64,000 nt of DNA from Druceiella hillmani (taxonomy: Eukaryota; Arthropoda; Insecta; Lepidoptera; Hepialidae). The position numbers were made by a program, and so were the translations under genes. The notes beneath the pieces were generated by a model. It ran no database searches. It was not told the DNA's origin and saw only the letters and a program-made list of their open reading frames with translations. This document shows, piece by piece, positions 11,980-24,090 of this stretch (positions are counted from its first letter, which is position 1; every line of letters starts with the position of its first letter). The stretch lies in contig JAYKKI010000004.1 of NCBI GenBank assembly GCA_039881145.1, positions 48,346,001 to 48,410,000 on the forward strand. Reading direction: 5' to 3'.

Positions 11980-13165
11980 GGAATTCAACATTAATTGTTT
12001 ACTCAGAAAACACATTGATACCAGGTACAGAAGAGTCAGCAGCAGAATACAATATTAAAAATTTAATCTGGATTTTAATCGAAATACGATATTAATATTT
12101 TTGTTGACACTACATACTAGAGAGTCTGCAAAGGAAAACAACTTCAATATTTTAATCAGAACATTTGTTGATACTATGAACAAATAGGTCAACAACGGAA
12201 TACAACATTAATATTTTAATCGGAAAACACGTTGACAATATATAAAAAACATAGGCAATGAAATATAACATCCATATTTTAATCATAAAACAGGTTGTTA
12301 CTTATGTAAGTTGGTCAGCAGTGGAATACAACAACGATATTTTAACCATAAAACAAGTTGATACAATATACGAGTGGGTCAGCGGTGGTTTAAAATACCA
12401 ATATTTTAATCAGAAAACATGTTAGTATTATATACATGTGGGTTAGCAGGGGGGGGGGACATTACTATTTTTTTCAAAAAACATATTGATCATATGGGTG
12501 GATTGATATACTAGGTCAACAGAAGGAAACAATATCAATGTTTTTATCAGAAAGCGAGTTGATACTATTTGCAAGTGGATCAGCAGGGGAAAAGAACATC
12601 AATATTGTAATAAAAAATCACGATGATACTATGCACAAGTGGATTAACAGCGGAATGCAACACTAATACTTTAGTCAGAAAACATGTTGATACTATTTAC
12701 AAGTGGATCAGCAGGGGAAAAGAACTTCACTATTGTAATAAAAAATCACGATGATACTATGCACAAGTGGATTAACAGCGGAATATAACACTAACATTTT
12801 AGTCAGAAAACATGTTGATACTATTTACAAGTGGATCAGCAGGGGAAAAGAACATCAATATTGTAATAAAAAATCATGTTGATGCTATGCACAAGTGGAT
12901 TAACAGTGGAATGCAACACTAACATTTTAGTCAGAAAACATGTTGGTACTGTAGATTCAAATGGATCAGCACGGGGAAATAATTACAATATTTTTATCAG
13001 AAAATATACTGATACCATATATGTGTGGGTTAGCAGGGGAAAAAATCAATATTTCGATAAGAAAATATATCGATACAATATACAAGTGGATCAGTAGCGG
13101 AATACAATAACAATATTTTAATCAGAAAACATGTTGATACTGTATACAAAAAGATATGCTTCAAT
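11980..13165. repeat. About 62-bp tandem array, unit 2
   Basis: About eighteen copies of the 62-bp monomer. A three-copy block near 12540-12900 has a 'gtggatcagcaggggaaaag' phrase and an approximately 124-bp two-monomer periodicity, showing a recent local expansion. A nine-base G run lies at about 12451. The same 'gatcagcagggg' variant is found in unit 4's array. Confidence 0.9.
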
Positions 13166-13959
13166 ATATCTTGAACAGGATAAGTGTTTTAATAACTTTA
13201 ATTTCAATATTTTTTTATATTGTTAAATATATTATTATTTTCGGCTTATGCATTTAAATTTACTTAAAATACAAGTCTTAATAAACAATTAATGATAATA
13301 TTGTTTATTAAATTCCGAAAAATTCGAACGTTCTCGCTATTTGTATTTGCAAATAGTAAACTGCTCTCTGTGTTAAAATTTTAAAATAATATTTGGCTTA
13401 AATAACTTCAAATAACGAAATTGTTACAGAAATATATCGATAACTATGTAATAAGATTGAAGCAAAACCTAGCAATTAACATTATCTGGTTAATTAAGGT
13501 TTTACTGAAAGTTTTAGATTTATAATGCGAAATATGTATGAAGAACAAAATTTAATTTATAATTATGAAAATATTAAATATTGCTAATTTATTGAGTTTC
13601 TTTTTTCAGAACATTAAAAATAAGTTTCGCTATAAAATATTCCATAAGTAAGATTTTTAGATGGATTTTTGTGGTTCTTTGCCTCAAAAATTAAAATGAA
13701 ATCATTAGGACGAACTTCGAAGTCCACATGTGTGATCTTCGTAAATGAAAGGAATTCGAAATGAGCGAAAGTAGCCCAAAAAATAATCGAAATTTGTGGA
13801 GAAAGTGGTTTACAGTTTAACATTCAACGTATTCGGTTAACAATTGGCGATGCGTATCTCTCATTTTATCGTACGTAAATCTATTTTATAATGAACATTA
13901 ATGTGTAATTTAAGTAACTTATAACCTAAGTTAACTTGTAACTCACATTATGTAAGTGC

Positions 13960-14016
13960 ACTTCATATAATTTGTAATTTAAACTAAACTAATATAAATT
14001 ACAAATTATATGAAGT
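13960..14016. repeat. Perfect 21-bp hairpin in unit 2
   Basis: Arm 13960-13980 ('acttcatataatttgtaatt' plus 't') is repeated as its reverse complement at 13996-14016, with a 15-base loop. It is followed by short direct repeats of 'attatataatac' (about 14030-14070). Confidence 0.9.
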
Positions 14017-14657
14017 TATTAATATTATATAATACTTATTATATTATATAATACCCAACATTATATAATACTTAATCATATAGATTACGTATTTGTTTAA
14101 ATCCTAGTAAATAGCCAAAACACATGTTGTTCAGCTTCCCCATAGCTGAGATTTCAAAATAATATTACGAGTAATATACGTTATTATAAACTTACGAAGC
14201 GAAGCAACAAATGGTAATGAATTGTCAAAAATACGGAATTTAGGTGTCAAAGTTTTATGTACATGAAGTTCATTTGTGCCACTTTTATTTTAAATTTTAA
14301 TTTCCCATTTTTTGGTCTAATTATATATTTTACAAACATCTATGGATCAAAACTTTTGAGGATCGAGAATGTAAATAACTAAAGTAAATCGTTATTAATG
14401 TCTACAGCCATATTTCACTTTCTGTCTAAAAGTGAAGTTTAAATATTCACCATTTAAACCATTCCGGCTTTAATTGGAGTTTTATTTATGAATGCATGTA
14501 GCATTCACATATCAAACTCCAATCGGTTTTCCGTCATGAAACAAAAACAAATTTTACAATTACTTTTGCGAAGTGAAAACCAGTACACGATACCGTTAGC
14601 AGTAAACACAATGTTTTGCAAACGAATCTCTAGACATCCCTTGAAATCTGACAACCC

Positions 14658-14833
14658 GACTCAGACATTAATTGGTAATATAATCGGCTAAGCCAAGGGA
14701 ACCGATTGCTTTGGTAATTACTGGGGCCAGTCGTGGGTCGCTCCGACAATCTGAGTCAGGGTGGGTATTGTATCAACGGTCCTTGTGTGGGCACATTCCT
14801 ATCTGTGGCCGATTTAAGGCTTATTTACACCCG
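14658..14833 (-). repeat. Inverted-repeat arm B2
   Basis: A B-family arm containing 'ggtaatataatcggctaagc'. It lacks the 'cctcctagtccggcttcat' segment of B1 and B3 and reads straight to 'gagtcagggtgggtattg'. B4 has the same deletion. Confidence 0.85.
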
Positions 14834-14859
14834 AATCTAAACTATAGGCTAATGCAGCC

Positions 14860-15270
14860 TTACAGATGAAATTTAGTTATATATCATTACGTTGACCACG
14901 GGTTTAATTTATATTATGGTGGATGTTGATGAGTAGGTAATATTCCAAAAAAGTGTTAATAGAAAAAATCGATTAAATATTTGAATATTTTGCTAACGCC
15001 TCCTTCCAGATGCAATTTAATTACTTATCAGTACAATAACTATGAATCTATATTCAATTACGGTAGATATCCGCAATCGATAAATACGTAAACTTCAAAT
15101 CCTATATTAATGGAAGATGTGTATAAAATTTGAATTATGTACTAATGAATTATGTAATGAATTTGAATTATGTACTAATATCCATTTTTTTGTAGTTTGT
15201 CATTATATTAAATACATATCTTGATTCAATCACATTTTATTTCCACAGTCGATAAATAAGTAATATGCGA
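14860..15270. repeat. Degenerate 151-bp monomers, unit 3
   Basis: Diverged copies recognised by 'ttacggtagatatccgcaat' (15058) and 'ccacagtcgataaataag' (about 15243). A small direct repeat of 'gaattatgtactaat' occurs at 15131 and 15164. Confidence 0.75.
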
Positions 15271-15785
15271 GTAGTCAATAGTAGCTACGAAAAAACAATA
15301 GAACAAGTAAGTTTTTTTTTCAATCTGAAAACGCATATTTTCAAATATTTATATGTCATTAAATTCCATCACCGTACACATCCGTCAAATTTTCGAACTT
15401 AAAGTTGCAATCTCTGTGGAGGTGTGTGAATAAATAAAAAAAATAAATTCTATACTAATACTCGTGGATACATAAAAGATGAAATATTTTTTCCTAAATA
15501 ATTTCGGATGCCCAAAATGTAAAATTGAAGTGAGATTCTGTTAGAATTCTATATATTTTCCAGTGAAATTACGACCACATTACCTTTACAAAAAATCTAG
15601 ACGTAAATTTTCAGGGATACGTTATGGAGCAAATTATCCATTTAACTTCATTATTTTAACCCATTTATCTCAGCCTGACCATTTCTGTATTTTTAGCCTG
15701 TGGCCACTAAATTTTTAAAGTACATGGTTCAGATTAAGATCGCGATTAATGTGTTGAAAAATGCTTAAAAGAAAACAATATTTTA

Positions 15786-15827
15786 ACGTATTTCCCCATA
15801 TACGTAATGTATATGGGGAAAATACGT
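15786..15827. repeat. Short hairpin in unit 3
   Basis: 'acgtatttccccatatac' (15786-15803) faces 'gtatatggggaaaatacgt' (15809-15827). The arms pair along their length with one extra A, with a five-base loop. Other units have a single arm here. Confidence 0.85.
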
Positions 15828-16263
15828 AGATTAGACGTAATGTAATGGGGCGGAAATGTGTGTTTCCGCACTCCGCATCGAGTTGAACATAGTTGAATAA
15901 GTATTTCAAAATTTGATTGTGGTTCCATTTATATATATTATATATATTTATATTTTTCATATATATTTATATTTTTTTTCTGTTTTTAAGCTATTTAATA
16001 CATATTAAATTCCAAAATGCAAAATTGCACTCCTTAGTTTTCAAGCATGGATCTTAATCATAAAAAAACAATTTCCACTAATATTACATAACAAATTTCA
16101 GTCACAATTATTTCTGTTACATCGTATTAACAATTTCAACAGAAATAGACAACAATTTCAATAGAAGAGGGACTTTTCTTTTCATATATCTTGACAAGAA
16201 CTTGTCCAGTTTTTCAAATAATATTTTTGCATTTCATCGACAATTTATGATGAAATAAAGTAT

Positions 16264-16808
16264 CATTTTTAGAGTTCTGTACATCAGAAAGAAAAAAATG
16301 AACCCGTATAAAATCACTTCGTTTTCCGTCTGTCTGTCTGTTAAGAACCTTTTCCTCAGGAACGCGTGGAGGTATAAAGTTGAAATTAATATTAAATTCT
16401 TATGTCCACTGACCTTGTGACTGGAAAATCAAGCTTCTAAATCAAAGCAATAAAAAAATTTTCAATAAAAAAATTTATGCCGCATATTTTGATACTAGCA
16501 AATAAATCAAAACCCATGAGGCACTCCCGTTTACCTAGGGTCGTGGAATCTAGCTAGAAGCAATGTCTCGCAGCACAAGTGAAGGAAAAAATCTGAAAAT
16601 AGGTAATTTGTAGTTTTATCTCATAACAAATTTTTTTTAGTTATGCACCTGTGAAAGATAGATATAGTTAGCAATATATTTTTGTTCTAAACAATTAAAA
16701 TTTTGTAAATAGTTTAATAAGAATATTATGTATTCTTAAATGTTTATATATGCCTAAATATGTACGGAACCCTCGTAGTGCGAGATCCACTTGTGCTTGA
16801 CAGATTTT
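16264..16808 (+). repeat. Dispersed repeat inserted in unit 3
   Basis: A forward copy of the 'GGTTCCGTACCTC' family at the same internal position as the one in unit 1 (4981-5450), with the same flanks. It is somewhat longer and independently diverged ('gagttctgtacatcag' at its start, 'gatccacttgtgcttgac' at its end). The shared position argues for one insertion before the unit was duplicated. Confidence 0.8.
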
Positions 16809-16925
16809 ATTAGATAGATAATGATTTTAGTACTTTCATGTTACATACGCGTATACTTGTCGATCACATTGTAAACTATGAACATAAACTCTACCACAAA
16901 TGAAGCCCCGTACGCTCGTCCCTCA

Positions 16926-17106
16926 GTGTAAATTAGTTTTAAAGCGGCCGCAAATAGGGACGTGCCTACACAGGTACCGACTGTACGATATCGACCGGCG
17001 CGAAGCAGGACCTCGAGGGTCGGATAACCGGAACGGCCTAAGGCTAGCCGCAGTAATTACTGAAACGATCGATTTACTTGGCTTAACTGATTATATTACT
17101 AATGAA
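16926..17106 (+). repeat. Inverted-repeat arm A3
   Basis: An A-family arm very like A1 ('cctcagtgtaaat', 'aaagcggccgcaaatagg', 'cgcagtaattactgaaacga'). It ends abruptly at 'taatgaattttt', where it joins the 62-bp array directly. The 92-residue ORF at 16900-17178 crosses this junction and is accidental. Confidence 0.85.
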
Positions 17107-17109
17107 TTT

Positions 17110-17320
17110 TTATTAATGAAACCACATCAATATTTTAATCGAAAAACACGTCGGTACTATAAAAAATGGTCGGCATAGGAATACAAGGAATACAACAGTA
17201 ATGTTGTAATGATAAAACAGGTTGAAAATATATACAGGCGATTGAAAATATATAGAACATAAATATTTTTACCAGAAAACGCGTTAATACTATATGCAAA
17301 AAAAGTCGGCTTTAATACAT
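17110..17320. repeat. Contracted 62-bp array, unit 3
   Basis: Only about three monomers remain ('catcaatattttaatcgaaa' at about 17127), against ten to eighteen in most other units. The terminal phrase 'tcggctttaatacattttga' is kept. Confidence 0.85.
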
Positions 17321-19677
17321 TTTGAACGGAATAACCATTTTAATATCTTTATTTCCAATATTTTTTTTTCGTTTACTAAATATATTCTTATTTCCAAATT
17401 TCATGAATTAAAATTTATTCACGGATTATAGGTCAACTTTTTAGATTTCACATTTATCCATTAAAATGCAAGTTTCAATGTACAATTAATGATGACAGTA
17501 TTTGAGGTAATTTCCCAAAACAAAACGAATATTTTTGATATTTATAGTTGGAGTAGCTGGTAAGCTACTCTCTGTGTTAAAATAATAAAATGGTTTGACT
17601 GATTAACTTAAATCACAAATTCGTTACAAAAATTCATAAAAAAATACGTAATATATGGGGTGGAAGCAAAACGTAACAAACAACATTATCTTTTTTCGAA
17701 GGTGTTACTGAAAATTTTAGATTTACAAAGCTAAATACGCTTGAATAACTAAATATAATTTGTAATTATAGAAATATTATAAATTGCTATTCTTTGGATG
17801 AAATATTGAAAATAGTAAAAATAAGTTTCTTTGTAAAATATTCACTAATTATTTAAATATAGTTATTAAAGAAAGTAATATTAAAAAATATATGTACTAC
17901 AAATGAGTAAGACTTTTAGATGGATTTTTGTGGTTCTTTACCTCAAAAAGTAAAACGAAATCATTGGAATGGACTTCGATGTCTACATGCGTAATCTTCA
18001 AAAACGAAACGAAATCAAAAACGAAAGTAGCTAAACTAAAGAATCAAAATTTCTAGAGAAATTGGTTTACAGTTTAACATTCACAGTATTCAGTAAACAA
18101 TTGACGCGGTAGGCGATACGTTTCTCCCATTTTATCTTACGTAAATCCATTTGGTAATTAACATTAACTTGTAATTTAAGTTACTTATAACGTAGATAAA
18201 CTTGCGACTTTGATTAGTTAAGTGCATATTGGAATTTACATACAATTTGTAATTGATATTAAACTGCATTAATTCAGCTTCTGTTTCTTCGAGTCAAGTC
18301 TATTTCATTGAACTAGAATCGATTCTTTATAGATAAGGCTTTAAAAGAATATTACCAGTAATATACGTTATTGTAAATCTACCAAGGGAAGCAACAAATG
18401 CAACAAATGAATTGACAAAAATTGAAGCAACAAATGAATTGACAAAAATACTAATTTAGGTGTTAAGAAGTGTTCTATTTGGTGTACGAAATTTATTTTA
18501 AATTTTTCGTTTCTAATTATGTATTCTAATTGTATATTTTATAAACATCCATGGATCAAAAACTTTTAAGTATCGTCAATACAAATAACTAACGTAAGCC
18601 GTTATTAATATGTACAGCCACATTTTACTTTCTGTCGAAAAGTGAAATTTAAATATTCACCATTTATAACAATCCATCCATAATTAACATTAACTTGTAA
18701 CTTACATTAGGTAAGTGCGTTTTCTAATTTACGTACAATTTGTAATTGGTGTTAAACTACATTAATTCAGTTTTTATTTTTTCGAGTCAAGTCTAGAATC
18801 AGTAATATATTAGTTATATTGTTTAAAGAAATATAATTCGTGGATAGAAAATTATTGAGAAGACCCAGTATTAAATTATACCTAATTATACAGATTACGT
18901 ATTTATTTAAATTCTAGTAAGTAGCCAAATTGCATACCATCCAGCTTTCTCTATAGCTGAGACTTCAAGAGAATATTATGAGTAATATACGTTATTGTAA
19001 ACTTACAAAGCGACGCAACATATCTTATTGAATTGACAAAAATGCTGAATTTAGGTGTTAAATTGCTGCGTGCGTAACACCAAACATAACGTTTAATGTT
19101 ACGTATTTTTTCACTTCTAGAAAATAACCAACACACATACCATCCAGCTTCCCTATAGCTGAGACTTCAAGAGAATATTACGAGTAATATACTTTATTGT
19201 AAACCTACAAAGCGAAGCAAAAAAATGATATTAAATTTGCAAAAATACTGACTTAGGTGTTAAAGTTAAACACCAATTAAGACATTTGGTGTTTTAGTGT
19301 ATGAAATTTATTTTAAATGTTTCGTTTCCAATTATATGTTCTATCTGCATATTTTTTATACATTTCACCATTTATGAATCAAAACCATTAAGTGTTATCT
19401 GTGCAAATAACTAACTTAAACCGTTATTACCCTGTACAGCCATTTTTTTCTTTCCGTTTAAAAATTAAATTTAAATATTCACCATTTAAACCATTCCAGC
19501 TTTAATTACGCACATTCATAATTCAAACTCCAATCGCTTTTCGAACATAAAATAAAAACAAATTTTACAATTAATTTTGCGAAGTGAAAAACCAGCACAC
19601 GTTGCCTGATACCGTTATCAGCGAACAAAATGCTTTGCAAGCGAATCGACAGATATCCTTTTAAATCTGACTATCCG

Positions 19678-20012
19678 ACTCAGGCATTAATTGGTAATAT
19701 AATCGGCTAAGACAAATGAACCGATTAGGTTGGTTATTATTGCAGCTAGCCATGGTGCGTTCCGGCCGTGTAACCCTCCTAGTCCTGTTTCATCCTTTTA
19801 AATCTGACTATCCGACTCAGGCATTAATTGGTAATATAATCGGCTAAGACAAATGAACCGATTAGGTTGGTTATTATTGCAGCTAGCCATGGTGCGTTCC
19901 GGCCGTGTAACCCTCCTAGTCCTGTTTCATCAGGGTGCGTATGGTATCAACGGTAATTATTTGGACACGTTCCTCAACCTATGACCTGTTTAAGGCTAAC
20001 TTACATCCACCC
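19678..20012 (-). repeat. Inverted-repeat arm B3 with internal duplication
   Basis: A B-family arm like B1. A block from 'ccttttaaatctgactatcc' (19657) to 'cctagtcctgtttcat' is repeated without visible change starting at 19794, a 137-bp period. This perfect tandem duplication is among the youngest events in the array. Confidence 0.9.
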
Positions 20013-20019
20013 GAATCTA

Positions 20020-20390
20020 AATTATGGGCTAATGCAGACTCGCAAATGAAATTTAGTTATTTATCATTACGTTGACTCTGAATCTGATTTCTATTAAGGT
20101 GAATATCGATAAGTAAGTAATCTTCAATACCCGTGTTAAAGGAGGAAATCATTTGAAAGAATTTTGTTCTAATACTCCCTTCCGGATACAATTTAGTTAC
20201 GTGTTACAATGACGTAAAATTACGTAAAATTCAAATCTTATATTAAAGGAAAATGTGGACAGAAAATTGTAATTATATACTATTGCAATCATTTATATAG
20301 TAAAAATTTAATAGTATATATTTATATTTACTATGGATCTAAATTCAATCAGATTTCATATCCACAGTCGATGAATAAATAATGTTAGGT
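20020..20390. repeat. Degenerate 151-bp monomers, unit 4
   Basis: Diverged and partly deleted monomers, recognised by 'tctaaattcaatcagatttc' (20338) and 'ccacagtcgatgaataaata' (20362). Confidence 0.7.
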
Positions 20391-20429
20391 ATGCCACTGG
20401 GAAATAAACATAGAATTAGCTATTTTTTT

Positions 20430-20486
20430 AAACTTAATGGCAGGTTTTTGAAAAATGCATATTTTTCAATACCTGCCATTAAGTTT
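20430..20486. repeat. Long hairpin in unit 4
   Basis: 'aaacttaatggcaggt' (20430-20445) is the exact reverse complement of 20471-20486, and the inner bases also pair around 'gcat' ('tgaaaaat' against 'atttttca'). The whole 57-base segment can fold into one stem. Confidence 0.9.
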
Positions 20487-21438
20487 TGTCACTATATTTT
20501 CTTTGCATGTAACGTGTAATAAGGAACATCGTTCCAAAAATTCATACTGTACTAAAACTCATAGATTAACAAAAAAGAAACATTTTGCCCCTAAATATTC
20601 ACTACTTATGAAAATACACACAAAGCATTAAATTTATGTGAGATTCTTATAGAATAGATAAAAATCTTCCAATTAAATTACGACCACATTATCTTTACAG
20701 TAAATCTAGACATAAGTAAATCAAGACGTTGTAATGATCAGTAGTGAAACAAACAAACCATTTAACTTCACCACGTCCGCCAATTTATCACAGCCTCATG
20801 GTTTCCCCATTTTTGAGCCTATTTTCATTGAATTTTGAAAGTGGGTGGTTCAGATAAAGATCGCGATAGTGTTGAAAATATGTTAAAAAAACCTATTTTA
20901 ATTTATTTCTTTGTATATGTAAAATATGGACGAAATATGGGTTTCCGCGCACCACATTAAGTTGAATTTCATTGAATAAGTACTATAAATTAGATTGTAG
21001 TTCCATAATTTTTAAGTTCTCCATTATAAATATTAAATTTCCTAATAGTGTACAAAATGTACACCCCTTACTTTTCAAGCATAGATTTGTAAAATCTAAA
21101 AAAAACTCTGGTCGCTAATATTTAATGAGAAATTTCAATCAAAATTATTTCTGTTATGCAGCATTAAAAATTTCAACAGATGTAGACGACTAAAGAACGC
21201 TACTTTATACGTATTCCGACAAGCAATTGCCAATTTTTCAAATGATGTTTCCAACAACCCCAATTTTCATCACAATTTTGCAAATCATCAATAATTTGAT
21301 GATGAGAGAGAGTGTCTTTTTATTAGACAGATAATGATTGTAGTACTTTCGTGATACATACGCGTATATTTGTAGATCATATTGTAAACTATGAACATAA
21401 ACTCTACCACAGATGAGGCGCCGTACGTTCATCCATCG

Positions 21439-21630
21439 GTGTAAAAAAGCTCTAAAGCGGCCACAAAATGGGACTAATCCATATAAGTACCGACTGCGCA
21501 ATATCGACCAGCGTGAAGCTGGACCGCCAGGGTCAGATGAGCTATGAGATCAAGGCTAGCCGCAGCAATTGCTAAAGCAGTCGATTTATATGAATTAACT
21601 CATTATGTTACTAATGAATATATCGGTTCA
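21439..21630 (+). repeat. Inverted-repeat arm A4
   Basis: An A-family arm close to A2. It has lost most of the 'gaccggaacggcc' stretch present in A1-A3 ('gatgagctatgagatcaagg'). It keeps 'ggctagccgcag' and 'taatgaatatatcggttc', and pairs with B4. Confidence 0.85.
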
Positions 21631-22999
21631 GGTTTCAGGGTATTTATCAATATTTTCGGGAATATATAACCATTCGTGCGTACAATGTCTTATGAATGTT
21701 GATAATTATCACATATGCCAATCGTTTAATACAAAAGTAAAAGCACGAGGCCCACAGTGCAAAAGAATTTAGTATCCTGTCCAAAGTAGTTGCATGTCAA
21801 TTAAAGTTACTTTATTTTTTTGTGTCCAATCGATATAGCAAAATAAAAAATATCTTTAATTTAAATATTGGTGAAGAACTATTATATTAACGATCAATAT
21901 TGACGAGAGAATATTGATGATCGAATTTGAGCAACGTCTTCGATGCTGTGTGTGTGCACTTGCCTTTTTTTAAACTTTGTTTGAAATGAAATTTCAAACA
22001 ATGTTATCATTAAAATCTTTAACCACTAAGATTATGAAACACACCTCCTACACTGAACAATAAATATTAGGCTTTCAAAATATGGACTAAATCATACGAC
22101 TCTAATACGTTTATTCAATTCGGTATAAGCCTATATTAAGAATTTCGTAACGAGAGATGTATATACACAACATGTACATATCCATAATATATTTAAAAGT
22201 TATACAAACTGTCATACATATTACAAGACATACTCTACTCAAAACTAACATTATGTTTTTGGGGTTTCATTTTAGTCATTTTATAGACGATACCGTAAAG
22301 CAAAGCGTGCCGAATTCAAACAATAACGGTTACACTCCTTAATAATGATTAATATCAGTATTAGAAAGCTTAATTCCCCTAAAATATTTATTGAAAGAAA
22401 TAAAACAAAATTCTAAAGCAACAAAATAATTTCAAAAACAGTATTCATAAAACAAACTGTCAAAACACATGTTTACGTGATACTACAGATATTTTGTGTC
22501 GCGCTATTGGTACAACTTTGTTTATACATTTGGCAACTTGTTATATTTTTAAATTCACCCATGAATTTTAAGCTACATAATGTGGGGCAAGTTATAATAA
22601 ATAAAAATATTATTTTTGACGTTTATTAGAAGAGGTAAGTTATAAATAACAGCAGAAACTTCGAGAGAGAGAGTAACTTCAAAATCATTCCACGTGATTA
22701 TCATAAAATAGACTCTTCGGAAACAGCTCAATTGTACATGATTCTTTCTTTTTTTCCTGTTATTGAATTCTAACAAGAAATCTTTTTGACATAATTTGGG
22801 GACAGTTATAAGAAATAAAAGCATTGTTTTTGACATTTATTTTAGGGACATGCAGTTTAAAAAAATAATCGATAACTATGGAGGATATTTTTCTTTTCAT
22901 ATTTTTTTTGGTTTATATTAAAAAATCGAATGGTATTAAATATAAAATAGTGACACCATAGTCAGAAAAAGATCAGTAAACGGAAATTAAAACTGTGTT

Positions 23000-24090
23000 G
23001 AAAAGGGTCAAAAATGGAATGCGACATCAATAGTCTAATCAAAAAACCTGTCGATACCACGTACAAAAGTGTCAGCAGCAGACTACATCATTACGATTTT
23101 AACCGGAATACAATATTTTAACATTTTAGTTGACACTGTACTCAAGAGAGCCGGCTGTGAAAAAAACATCAATGTTTTAATCAGAAAAACTGTTGATACT
23201 ATGTACAAATGGGTTAGCAACGGAATGCAACATCAATATTTTAATCGGAAAACACGTTGGCACTATATAATAAAGGTGGACAGTGGAATACAACATCGAA
23301 GTTTCAATCATAATACACAACAGGTTGATACTATGTACAAGTTGGTGAGCGGCGGAATAAAACACCAATATTTTATACACAATTAAATGAAAATCCGTGA
23401 TGTATTATTATTTCTACTTTCTTTAGTTCTTTACCGCGACCTAGGTTTCGTTGTTTTACAACATCTTCAAAAACAATGAAACCTAGGTCGCTGTAAAGAA
23501 CTCAAAAAAAGTGAAAATAATACTACCTCACGGAGTTTAATTTAATTGTGAATAATGAATTTCTACAAAATTAACGCCAAATATATTCAATAACCAATAT
23601 TTTAATCAGAAAACATGTTGACACTTTATAGAAGTGGATCAGCAGTGGGAAACAATATCAATATTTTTATCAGAAAAAATATTGATCATATGTACAAGTG
23701 AGTCAGCAGGGGGAAACAACGTCAATATTTTAATCAGAATCATATTGATACTATATACAGCTGGATCAGCAGGGGAAGAGAACATCAATATTTTAATCAG
23801 AAACCATATTGATACTATATACAAATGGATCATCAGCGGAATACAACACTAATATTTAGTGAGAAAACATGTTGATACTATATTTAAGTGGATTAGCAGC
23901 GCGAAACACCAACAATATTTTTATCAGAAAATATGCTGGTACTACATATGAATGGGTTAGCAGGGAAAGACGAATTCAATATTTTATTCAGAAAACATGT
24001 TGATGGTATATACAAATGGGTCCGTACTGGAATACAACAACAATATTTTAATCAGAAAACTTGTTGATACTGTATACAAAAAAGGTCTGC
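23000..24090. repeat. About 62-bp tandem array, unit 4
   Basis: About thirteen monomers. The variant 'gatcagcaggg' is shared with unit 2. The array is interrupted at 23376-23592 by a retroelement-derived piece flanked by 12-base direct repeats of the array's own 'accaatatttta' text. Long ORFs on both strands here are monomer translations. Confidence 0.9.
23376..23592 (+). mobile_element. Inverted-dimer retroelement piece, hammerhead-like family
   Basis: A 217-bp insertion. Its left half is the reverse complement of its right half ('gacctaggtttcgttgtttt' against 'atgaaacctaggtcgc'), and it ends in the family tail 'aacgccaaatatattcaata'. The same tail ends the copies at 50800-50962 and 58735-58981. 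Twelve bases, 'accaatatttta', flank both ends (23364-23375 and 23593-23604), consistent with a target-site duplication. The hammerhead-like fold on its minus strand has lost the stem I partner, and the core reads TUGAAGA-type (first C changed). Penelope-like or other ribozyme-bearing retroelement origin is an inference. Confidence 0.75.

Larger units (their letters stand above)
9669..14833 (+). repeat. Macrosatellite unit 2
   Basis: About 5.2 kb. 151-bp relics are at 9690-10070, arm A2 at 11094-11300, the largest 62-bp array at 11980-13165 and arm B2 at 14658-14833. It has no dispersed-repeat insertion. A2 and B2 resemble A4 and B4 more than those of neighbouring units 1 and 3. No gene is supported; the short ORFs at 11219, 12876, 13614 and 14488 are repeat translations. 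Confidence 0.85.
14834..20012 (+). repeat. Macrosatellite unit 3
   Basis: About 5.2 kb. 151-bp relics are at 14860-15270, the dispersed-repeat insertion at 16264-16808, arm A3 at 16926-17106, a contracted 62-bp array at 17110-17320 and arm B3 at 19678-20012. The A-to-array spacer present in other units is deleted at about 17107. The stretch 18300-19500 contains partial direct duplications of the 'agctgagacttcaagagaat' module (about 18955 and 19158). Confidence 0.85.

Noticed and set aside
16900..17178. 92-residue ORF across arm A3, and the 'AAVIT..IDLLGLT' reading shared by A arms
   Set aside because: The short open reading recurs because the DNA arm is conserved. It stops at different points in each unit, and the inverted B arms carry a similar reading by symmetry.
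23069..23852. Overlapping ORFs of 64-105 residues on both strands
   Set aside because: Translations of the 62-bp tandem monomer and of the inserted inverted dimer.
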